Shown: one piece after another, positions 55,656 to 64,000 of the stretch
Layout of the letters: every line of letters starts with the position of its first letter
Position numbering within the stretch: the stretch's first letter is position 1
Source of the DNA: Magnolia sinica
Lineage: Eukaryota > Streptophyta > Magnoliopsida > Magnoliales > Magnoliaceae
NCBI RefSeq assembly: GCF_029962835.1
Contig: NC_080588.1
Coordinates: 50,203,001 to 50,267,000, forward strand
DNA length: 64,000 nucleotides
Direction of reading: 5' to 3'
The notes under the pieces: model-generated
What the model was told of the DNA's origin: nothing
The model's input: the letters and a program-made list of their open reading frames with translations, nothing else
Database searches by the model: none
Position numbers and translations under genes: made by a program

Positions 55656-57189
55656 AGATGGACAGGATAGTCCTTTTCCATCCAAATTCGAGCAACAACA
55701 AGTATAATTGTCACTATTGTAGATGGACCATGCCCCTTCTAGTGTTAGCACATAAGTACGTAGTTAAGAAGAAATGCACCAACAATTCATATTCAACGGT
55801 GAAAAGACCAAAAATAGAATCTTACTATTTAGAAGTTTTTGAAAAGGGTCCATCCAAGATGGGTGCCATTAAATCAACGGTGTAGATAAAACAAACATGG
55901 GCCTTACATGTGCAGATTTGATGTACAAAATAGACGTTCCTTATTCCTTAGAAAAGTCGGCCCCTTATATACTAACTAGGGGTATGTGATAATGATACGA
56001 GATATTGAATTCAAAGTAAAATATTTCATTCAACGGATTACTGTAAATGTTTGATAATTGGGAGGGGATTAGGTGTAGCCTGGCCTCCCCAAGACGATGC
56101 GACCCTCACCGTGGGGCCGATCTTGATGTATATATTCTATATCTATGCCGTCCATCTGGTAATTTTCTAGATCACTTAAGGCATATTCCATAAAATTAAA
56201 AAAAAAATGAAATAGATCCAAATCTCAGGTGGAACATGCCATGGGAAACAATGGTGATTGACCATATATTAAAAACTTTTTGTGGGCCACAGAAGTTTTG
56301 GATCAAGCTGATATTTGCTTCTTCTTTTTTCCTTCATTTTAGGGCCTGGCTGATAATCCTGATGGCATTTTTCTTTTTTGTCAACCTCACTCAGCAAAAC
56401 CAGGTTTCAACTCATTTTGTCAACCATACTTAGCAAGTAATGTTATTATCAGGCCCACACAGGCATTTCGTCAAACACAATACACATCGGTGGGTTTGCA
56501 TATTTATATAATCCTCAAATATAACATATGTATAGTATTTTTACGGATATTTGGAAAGAGAAAACCAGATTAAATGCTTCAACCTAGGGTTTGGGTCAAG
56601 GGTCGTCAGAACCTATCCAACACATGAAGTTTATAAGGATAGTTGGAAAGAGAAAATCCAATTAACCTAGGATTTGGGTCAAGGGTCGAATCTCACCTCT
56701 TAGTTGATTCTAGCGAACAACAAATGAGTTCTTAGGCTATAATTCTAGCGAGGCACATGCATGAATCATAGCATAAGACTTTAGTACTGAAATTTCCCGA
56801 ACGGTTTATCTTCCGGTTCTCTTTGTGTTAGTTGTGTCAGGACACATGCATGCGGCCATAGCTACGAAAATTGGAAGAGAGCTCGAATTTGTTACCTTTT
56901 ATCAGCCACACTTCGCATCTACTACGGTAGGACAGAGGTCTCCGGCGAATACACCCACACACACTTCGTCCATGTTGTTGGAATTGTTGTAGGAGTGAGT
57001 GAAAGAGAGGGGTTAAAGGGTTTTATACCCTGGTTTTAGGTCAGTTGGCCCCGACTTTCACTAATTCACCCAAATGGCCTTGTTGGACTTTATTCCGGTC
57101 ACCATTTCTCAATCAAAGGTCAGATTTGACTGCCCCGCTGCAAGGACATATCTTCAATATTCAAAGTGTAAATTTAGGTGAAATCTAAA
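55656..57189. other. Degraded intergenic DNA
   Basis: Contains a miniature-element half at about 56075-56300 (CACCGTGGGGCCGATCTTG, then AAATCTCAGGTGGAACATG) without a matching end. GGATAGTTGGAAAGAGAAAA is repeated near 56550 and 56637. No gene recognised. Confidence 0.45.
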
Positions 57190-57547
57190 GGCCGAAATCC
57201 CGAGATTGGCCGGGCGTGCCAAACAGAGTCGGTGATCTGATTCCAATCCCACCGATCTTAAGACAATCCACTGACAACATCATCATTACCTTTAAATCCC
57301 ATCCAATCCATCCTAATCCGTTAAAATTTGCCAGGGACGTGTTTAGTTCGAGGGATTGGAAGGGATGGGAAGGTTTAATCCCGGGATTGGCCGGGCGTGC
57401 CAAGCAAACTGGATGTAGCAATCCAGGGATATAGCAATCCCATGGATCTCAAGACAATCCACTGCCAACACCATCATTACCTAGAAATCCATGCCATCCA
57501 CCGTAATACCATTCAATCCCTTCCAAACCACCCAGCCAAACGGGCCC
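57190..57547. mobile_element. Harbinger/Tourist-like element, copy 1 (5' truncated)
   Basis: Collinear with 57876-58233 at a 686-base offset. The right terminus CCAAACGGGCCC followed by TAA is present at 57536-57550. The left terminus GGGCCCGTTTGG is missing. Confidence 0.7.
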
Positions 57548-57805
57548 TAAAATCAGTGGGGCAAACTAGAATATCAGCGGGGGACACTACAAAAACAGCG
57601 GGGCAAACTAGAATATCAGCGGGGGACACTACAAAAATAGCGGGGCAAACTAGAATATCAGTGGGGGACACTACAAAAATAGTGGGGCAAACTAGAATAT
57701 CAGCGGGGGACACTATAAAATGAGCGGGGCAAACTACAAAATCAGCGGGGGAAACTGGAAAAATCAGCGGGGCAAACTACAAAATCAGCGGAGGAGATCA
57801 AAACT
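57548..57805 (+). repeat. 21-bp minisatellite array 5
   Basis: About twelve units beginning at the right end of the Harbinger-like element. The clear 42-base period alternates GGGGCAAACTAGAATATCAG with GGGGGACACTACAAAAACAG. Confidence 0.92.
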
Positions 57806-57820
57806 TATGTTAGCGCCTAA

Positions 57821-58233
57821 GGGCCCGTTTGGCCGGCCGGATTGGAAGGGACTGGATGGTATTGGAAGGGATTGGAAGTTAAATCCCGGGATTGGCCGGG
57901 CGTGCCAAACAGAGTCGGTGATCTGATCCCAATCCCACCGATCTTAAGACAATCCACTGACAACATCATCATTACCTTTAAATCCCATCCAATCCATCCT
58001 AATCCGTTAAAATTTGCCAGGGACGTGTTTGGTTCGAGGGATTGGAAGGGATGGGAAGGTTTAATCCCGGGATTGGCCGGGCGTGCCAAGCAGACTGGAT
58101 GTAGCAATCCAGGGATATAGCAATCCCATGGATCTCAAGACAATCCACTGCCAACACCATCATTACCTAGAAATCCATGCCATCCACCGTAATACCATTC
58201 AATCCCTTCCAAACCACCTTGCCAAACGGGCCC
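57821..58233. mobile_element. PIF/Harbinger (Tourist-type) MITE
   Basis: Terminal inverted repeats GGGCCCGTTTGG and CCAAACGGGCCC are flanked by TAA on both sides (57818-57820 and 58234-58236), the 3-bp TWA-type duplication typical of Harbinger elements. Internally it is dimeric: GGGATTGGAAGGGA and AATCCCGGGATTGGCCGGGC occur twice. Non-coding. It sits between two minisatellite segments. Confidence 0.85.
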
Positions 58234-58236
58234 TAA

Positions 58237-58300
58237 AATCAACGGGGCAAACTAGAATATCAGAGGGGGACACTACAAAAACAACGGGGCAAACTAGAAT
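58237..58300 (+). repeat. 21-bp minisatellite array 6 (short)
   Basis: Three units (ACGGGGCAAACTAGAATATC type). The last passes directly into the first 720-bp unit. Confidence 0.85.
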
Positions 58301-58500
58301 ATTACATACATTCATTGTGGGCCCAACTGAGTTTACATAGTACAATGGGAACGTACTACTAACTCAGTACGCAATCCGATTACGCTTGCTACGCCCCATG
58401 ATGGTGTTTTATTTGTAATACATCATGTTCATCGGATTATGTAATGTCCATCCTTTTTCATCGCAATATGTATACACCAAAGCCCCATATGTGGAAGGGA

Positions 58501-58615
58501 ACCTAGACATTCAGCGGGACAAACCTGAAATTGAACGGGGCAAACTAGAAGATCAGCGGGGGAGACTAGAAGATCAGCGGGGCAAACTAGAAGATCAGCG
58601 GGGCAAACTCAACAA
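58501..58615 (+). repeat. 21-bp minisatellite in unit 1
   Basis: Five to six copies. The forward frame reads LEDQRGK heptads. Confidence 0.9.
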
Positions 58616-59164
58616 ATAATTTCGGAGCTTGAGCCGAAAAATCTAAACATATCCAATGTTCAAATGGACCACACCACATGAAATTTTGAGTTGAACTTCT
58701 AATGTTGATCATTTCTTAGGGGCCACAGAAGTTTTGGTTCAAGCTTACAATTATGTTTTCTATTAATCCATATATGTATGATCTTGTGAATAGGTTTGAT
58801 AACAAACAAACATCACTGTTGGGTCGGCTATGGTTTCAGTGGTAGAAATCATTATGCCCACTCTTTCCCACAGTATGATCCACTTGATCTTTTGATATGC
58901 TTCAATTTGGGGGCTAGACCCCTCAAAATAAATGAAGAATCGGATGGACTGTGTGGATATATTACATACATTCATTGTGGGCCCAACTGAGTTTACAGAG
59001 TACAATGGGAACGTACTACTAACTCAGTACGCAATCCGATTACGCTTGCTACGCCCCATGATGGTGTTTTATTTGTAATACGTCATGTTCATCGGATTAT
59101 GTAATGTCCATCCGTTTTCATCGCAATATGTATACACCAAAGCCCTATATGTGGAAGGGAACCT

Positions 59165-59360
59165 AGACATTGAGGGTGGACACCTAGACATTCAGCGGGA
59201 CAAACTTGAAATTGAACGGGGCAAACTAGAAGATCAGCGGGGGAGACTAGAAGATCAGCGGGGCAAACTAGAAGATCAGCGGGGGAGACTAGAAGATCAG
59301 CGGGGCAAACTAGAAGATCAGCGGGGCAAACTAGAAGTTCAGCGGGGCAAACTCAACAAA
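59165..59360 (+). repeat. 21-bp minisatellite in unit 2
   Basis: About nine copies, alternating GGGGCAAACTAGAAGATCAG with GGGGGAGACTAGAAGATCAG. Four units longer than in unit 1. Confidence 0.9.
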
Positions 59361-59908
59361 TAATTTCATAGCTTGAGCCGAAAAATCTAAACATATCCAA
59401 TGTTCAAATGGACCACACCACATGAAATTTTGAGTTGAACTTCTAATGTTGATCATTTCTTAGGGGCCACAGAAGTTTTGGTTCAAGCTTACAATTGTGT
59501 TTTCTATTAATCCATATATGTATGATCTTGTGAATAGGTTTGATAACAAACAAACATCACTGTTGGGCCGGCTATGGTTTCGGTGGTAGAAATCATTATG
59601 CCCACTGTTTCCCATGGTATGATCCACTTGATCTTTTGATATGCTTCGATTTGGGGGCTAGACCCCTCAAAATAAATGAAAAAATGGATGGACGGTGTGG
59701 ATATATTACATACCTTCATTGTGGGCCCAACTGAGTTTACATAGTACAATGGGAACGTACTACTAACTCAGTACGCAATCCGATTACGCTTGCTACGCCC
59801 CATGATGGTGTTTTATTTGTAATACATCATGTTCATCGGATTATGTAATGTCCATCCGTTTTCATCGCAATATGTATACACCAAAGCCCCATATGTGGAA
59901 GAGAACCT

Positions 59909-60085
59909 AGACATTGAGGGTGGACACCTAGACATTCAGCGGGACAAACTTGAAATTGAACGGGGCAAACTAGAAGATCAGCGGGGGAGACTAGAAGATC
60001 AGCGGGGCAAACTAGAAGATCAGTGGGGGAGACTAGAAGGTCAGCGGGGCAAACAAGAAGATCAGCGGGGCAAACTCCACAAATA
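59909..60085 (+). repeat. 21-bp minisatellite in unit 3
   Basis: About eight copies, one fewer than unit 2, with point variants (CAGTGGGGGA and AAGGTCAGCG). Confidence 0.9.
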
Positions 60086-60631
60086 ATTTCGTAGCTTGAG
60101 CCGAAAAATCTAAACATATCCAATGTTCAAATGGACCACACCACATGAAATTTTGAGTTGAACTTCTAATGTTGATCATTTCTTAGGGGCCACAGAAGTT
60201 TTGGTTCAACCTTACAATTGTGTTTTCTATTAATCCATATATGTATGATCTTGTGAATAGGTTTGATAACAAACAAACATCACTGTTGGGCCGACTATGG
60301 TTTCGGCGGTAGAAATCATTATGCCCACTGTTTCCCATGGTATGATCCACTTGATCTTTTGATATGTTTCGATTTGGGGGCTAGAGCCCTCAAAATAAAT
60401 GAAAAAACTGATGGACGGTGTGGATATATTACATACATTCATTGTGGGCCCAACTGAGTTTACATAGTACAATGGGAACGTACTACTAACTCAGTACGCA
60501 ATCCGATTACGCTTGCTACGCCCCATGATGGTGTTTTATTTGTGATACATCATGTTCATCGGATTATGTAATGTCCATCCGTTTTCATCGCAATATGTAT
60601 ACACCAAAGCCCCATATGTGGAAGAGAACCT

Positions 60632-60808
60632 AGACATTGAGGGTGGACACTTAGACATTCAGCGGGACAAACCTGAAATTGAACGGGGCAAACTAGAAGA
60701 TCGGCGGGGGAGACTAGAAGATCAGCGGGGCAAACTAGAAGATCAGCGGGGGAGACTAGAAGATCAGCGGGGCAAACTAGAAGATCAACGGGGCAAACTT
60801 AACAAATA
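60632..60808 (+). repeat. 21-bp minisatellite in unit 4
   Basis: Same copy number as unit 3. Confidence 0.9.
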
Positions 60809-61354
60809 ATTTCGTAGCTTGAGCCGAAAAATCCAAACATATCCAATGTTCAAATGGACCACACCACATGAAATTTTGAGTTGAACTTCTAATGTTGATC
60901 ATTTATTAAGGGGCATAGAAGTTTTGGTTCAACCTTACAATTGTGTTTTCTATTAATCCATATATGTATGATCTTGTGAATAGGTTTGATAACAAACAAA
61001 CATCACTGTTGGGCCGGCTATGGTTTCGGCGGTAGAAATCATTATGCCCACTGTTTCCCATGGTATGATCCACTTGATCTTTTGATATGCTTCGATTTGG
61101 GGGCTAGAGCCCTTAAAATAAATGAAAAAATGGATGGACGGTGTGGATATATTACATACATTCATTGTGGGCCCAACTGAGTTTACATAGTACAATGGGA
61201 ACGTACTACTAACTCAGTACGCAATCCGATTACGCTTGCTACGCCCTATGATGGTGTTTTATTTGTAATACATCATATTCATTGGATTATGTAATGTCCA
61301 TCCATTTTCATCGCAATATGTATACACCAAAGCCCCATATGTGGAAGGGAACCT

Positions 61355-61697
61355 AGACATTGAGGGAGGACACCTAGACATTCAGTGGGACAAACATGAA
61401 ATTGAACGGGGCAAACTAGAAGATCAGCGGGGGAGACTAGAAGATCAGCGGGGCAAACTAGAAGATCAGCGAGGGAAACTAGAAGATCAGCGGGGCAAAC
61501 TAGAAGATCAGCGGGGGAGACTAGAAGATCAGCGGGGCAAACTAGAAGCTCAGCGGGGCAAACTAGAAGATCAGCAGGGCAAATTGAAAAATTAGCGGGG
61601 CAAACTAGAAAATCAGCGGGGCAAACAGAAAAATCAGCGGGAGATTTTTGAAAATCAACGGGGCAAACATGAAAATCAGTGGGGCAAACTTAACAAA
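61355..61697 (+). repeat. 21-bp minisatellite in unit 5 (expanded)
   Basis: About sixteen copies, roughly twice those of unit 4. The last third (AGAAAATCAGCGGGGCAAAC variants) resembles arrays 3 and 5 rather than the GATC-containing units. Confidence 0.9.
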
Positions 61698-62092
61698 TAA
61701 TTTCGTGGCTGGAGCTGAAAATTTTAAACATATCCAATGTTGAAATGGAATGTTAAAATTGACCACACCACATGAAATTTTGAATTGAACTTCTAATGGT
61801 GATCGTTTCTTAGGGGCCACAGAAGTTTTGGATCAAGCTTATAATTGTGTTTTCTATTAATCCATATATATATGATCTTATGAATAGGTTTGATAACAAA
61901 TAAACATCACTGTTGGGCCGACTATGGTTTCGGCGGTGGAAATCATTATGCCCACTGTTTCCCGTGGTATGATGCATTTGATCTTTTGATCTGCTTCAAT
62001 ATGGGGCTCAACCCCTTAAAATTTTCCGTTAACGGATGGACAGCATGAATAGTAAATTCAATGTGGGCCCAACTGAGTTTAAAATATAAAAG

Positions 62093-62630
62093 GGAAACGG
62101 ATTGGCTACTCCCCCTAACACCAGCCCCGGAGCTGGTGGTCGGTGCTCTATGGGCCCCACCATGATGTATGTATTTCATCCATTCCGTTCATCCATTTTT
62201 AAATATCATTTTAGGTTTTAATCCCAAAAATGCGAGGGATATAAATCTCAGGTGGACCACACCACAAGAAAACAATAGTGATTGGAAATCCATCATTTAA
62301 GTCCTCCTAGGCCCACTGTACTGTTTGTTTGACATCCAATATGTTGATTAGGTCATAAATATCCAGATGAAGGGAAAAAAACAAAGATCAACTTGATCCA
62401 ATACTTTTATGGCCCCAAAAAGTTTTTAATGGTCGAAGTTCATTTAACATTGTTTCCTGTAATGTGGTCCCCTTGAGACTGATATATATCTCATTTTTTG
62501 TTTATTACTATAAATTGATCTAGAAAAATAGATGGACGGAATGGATGAAAAACATACATTATTATGGGGCCCACAGAGCACCAACCACCAGCCATTGGCT
62601 AGTGGCAGGGGGAGTAGCCAATCCGTTTCC
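62093..62630. mobile_element. MULE-type MITE with perfect 9-bp target duplication
   Basis: The left end GGAAACGGATTGGCTACTCC is matched by the right end, which reads GGAAACGGATTGGCTACTCC on the other strand. Pairing continues through CCCTGCCAC(T)AGCC and inner TGTGGGGCCCCA-type sequence. ATATAAAAG flanks both sides (62084-62092 and 62631-62639). A 9-bp duplication with long inverted repeats is characteristic of Mutator-like elements. Non-coding, and probably young given the perfect ends. Confidence 0.9.
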
Positions 62631-62639
62631 ATATAAAAG

Positions 62640-62800
62640 GTGGGGTCCTTACTCTTGCTCGGGTGGTAGCCTCTCAGTAGTTTCAACTCCCGGTCAGGAG
62701 TTCGAGTGCCATAGGTGGTGAAATTCCACCAGCGTGAGTGTGCGCGATGTGTGTGCAGCGTGAGTTTGTGCGGTGTGTGTCTGTCCGTGTGTAATAATAA
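62640..62800 (+). mobile_element. tRNA-derived SINE, copy 2
   Basis: Reads GGGTCCTTACTCTTGCTCGG, then GTGGTAGCCTCTCAGTAG and CAGGAGTTCGAGTGCC, with A-box-like GCTCGGGTGGTAGCC and B-box-like AGTTCGAGTGCC. The body TGGTGAAATTCCACCAGCGT and GTGTGTG-rich tail match the minus-strand copy at 44310-44445. A TA microsatellite (about 62806-62846) follows. Confidence 0.65.
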
Positions 62801-62803
62801 TAA

Positions 62804-62805
<2 letters not shown>

Positions 62806-62846
<41 letters not shown>
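62806..62846. repeat. (TA)n microsatellite
   Basis: A TA run after the SINE tail. Confidence 0.95.
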
Positions 62847-62849
<3 letters not shown>

Positions 62850-63042
62850 GTCTTGTGTGCTTTCTTCCCTGGACCCACCATTTCAAGAAGAAAAGATGAA
62901 ATGCTGATAAGGGGCCGACAAAAAGGGTGTTTTTTTGGGTCTTTCTACGGGAAATGCAATGGGGAAATGAGGGTGAAAGCAACGGCAGGGAAAACGGCAG
63001 TAGAAAGGGAGAGGAAAAGCAAAGAGAGGAAATGGAGAGGAA

Positions 63043-63190
63043 GAGTCGTTTCCGTCAGGAGGAGGGGTATTTTCGTCCTCAAATTCTGACTCCGTACGAG
63101 GAGGTCCAACTGCGTATTCTAAGTTTGTATTGCTTCAAAAAAACCGCTGGATAAAAGGTGGGGTCCACAGTCGTAAATTTCTCCCCGCTA
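63043..63190 (+). repeat. Dispersed inverted repeat, copy 2
   Basis: Reverse complement of 47822-47965, sharing GGGGTATTTTCGTCCT, GACTCCGTACGAGGAGGTCC and CCGCTGGATAAAAGGTGGGG. It is likely a fragment of a larger dispersed element. Confidence 0.75.
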
Positions 63191-64000
63191 ACTGATCGCT
63201 ATATGTGTAGAACTTTCGTGAGATCAAGCCCGTCCATCAGGTAAGCTGCCTCACTGTCACTTTGCAAATCAAAAAACATGATGATCCAAAACTCAGGTGG
63301 ACCACACCATAGGAAATAGTTGTGATGAAACGTCCACCATTAGTCATTTTTGACAGCTCAGCAAGGTATTTATGCCTCATCAGGAAGAAATGATTATCCA
63401 AAAACCATACTACTTAAAAACTCAGGTGAGCCATAGGAAAATAATATAAATATATTTGTTTGATTTAAAGCTGTTTGAGTGTTGAATCAGCTTGATTTTG
63501 GGATGAAGGACAAATGATAGCTGGTCCACCCGAAGGACGGAGTGGATTTCATGTGCTTCAATTCATCTCCACACTTTAGAGAAAGTTGCCTCAGTTAGGA
63601 AGCGAGGCGGTGGTAGGCAACCGTTTTCCGTAAAATACTAAATAAACAGACAAGATGCACTGACATACAGCCACATGATAGGCTGTTAGAAAGAGAGAAA
63701 AAGGCATGAATAAAACAGAGCGTTACCATACTCACATCTACAAAAGAAAGAGAGCTGGCCAACACTTTTCACTACACCCCACCTCCTTTCTAATCTCTCG
63801 ATCCAAGGGGTGGCACACTTCCTTCTATTTACTAGCATGAATTTTTCAAAGTGGTGGTGACCCATAGTTCTTACATATGGCACACATGTACGTCTATCCA
63901 CACCATCCAAATAGTGGGGCACATTTTGGATAGAGAATGGCTCTAAAATCATACCGATAGAGATATCCTAGCCATCCGTTCGGTGAATTAGTGAATGGTC
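63191..64000. other. Degraded intergenic DNA
   Basis: Contains the AACTCAGGTGGACCACACC and GTTGTGATGAAACGTCCACC blocks of the common miniature elements without clear ends. No gene or RNA gene is recognised up to the window edge. Confidence 0.4.

Larger units (their letters stand above)
58301..62092 (+). repeat. Tandem array of five roughly 720-bp composite units
   Basis: Units begin with ATTACATACATTCATTGTGG at 58301, 58961, 59705, 60428 and 61151. A sixth start is cut short near 62050 by a MULE-type MITE. Unit lengths are 660, 744, 723, 723 and about 900. Differences among the first four are 84 and 21, exact multiples of the internal 21-bp repeat. Each unit has a constant part (GTACGCAATCCGATTACGCT, CATCGCAATATGTATACACC), a minisatellite, and a miniature-element-like part (AAATGGACCACACCACATG). 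The open frames repeated in each unit are by-products. Confidence 0.93.

Noticed and set aside
61341..61595. LEDQRGK heptad frame resembling a coiled-coil protein
   Set aside because: Direct translation of a 21-bp tandem repeat; copy number varies between units without any protein-level conservation.
58301..62092. CRISPR-like array (regular direct repeats)
   Set aside because: The 21-bp repeats are contiguous, with no unique spacers, and the context is a plant nuclear genome.
62640..62720. Functional tRNA gene
   Set aside because: Box-like motifs are present, but the sequence cannot fold into a convincing cloverleaf, and the same unit with a SINE-type body occurs elsewhere.

Overview
This window looks like transposon-dominated intergenic DNA from a large flowering-plant genome. 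I find no host protein-coding gene, rRNA or tRNA gene. Every coding stretch I recognise belongs to a degraded plant LTR retrotransposon or, doubtfully, a CACTA transposon. The lineage is an angiosperm; the abundance of GGGCCCCACC-rich miniature elements suggests, weakly, a magnoliid or similar repeat-rich genome. I cannot name a species.

Layout. 1-2060: old fragments and two head-to-tail hAT-like miniature elements rich in GCTCGA. 1889-7483: a near-identical 2.8-kb tandem duplication carrying several miniature elements. Its breakpoints lie inside a hAT-like element and 90 bases inside a long LTR. 7394-10155: that long LTR (+ strand), truncated. 10156-about 15969: a truncated Athila-like Ty3/gypsy element read on the minus strand (gag, protease, RT, RNase H, tRNA-Asp-like primer site, one LTR). 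About 16150-19131: a truncated minus-strand copy of a second long-LTR family. 19132-21423: degraded DNA with one miniature element.

21498-36664 is a Tat-lineage Ty3/gypsy element with two 936-bp LTRs, inserted in a CT/AT/AG microsatellite. Its gag-pol runs on the minus strand. A separate intron-containing antisense gene runs on the plus strand between integrase and the 3' LTR. All frames are broken. A 4025-bp candidate solo LTR (29652-33676, duplicated target CCCGT) splits its protease gene. A second candidate solo LTR of 4749 bp (37760-42508, target GTGGG) lies just downstream. The nesting gives a relative insertion history.

42509-48520 is a dense cluster of miniature elements, one likely copia LTR and a tRNA-derived SINE. 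From 48.5 to 55.7 kb are CACTA-type termini with palindromic subterminal repeats, an inverted duplication of one terminus with its flank, and several arrays of a 21-bp minisatellite. From 57.2 to 62.1 kb there is a duplicated Harbinger (Tourist) element and then five tandem units of about 720 bp. Each unit carries its own 21-bp array, and four successive unit lengths differ by exact multiples of 21. This nested tandem structure is the most unusual feature of the window. A MULE-type miniature element with a perfect 9-bp target duplication (62093-62630) and a second SINE copy close the region.

I did not find a novel gene system. The notable biology is structural: nested insertions, antisense retrotransposon coding, and a minisatellite shared between several unrelated repeats.
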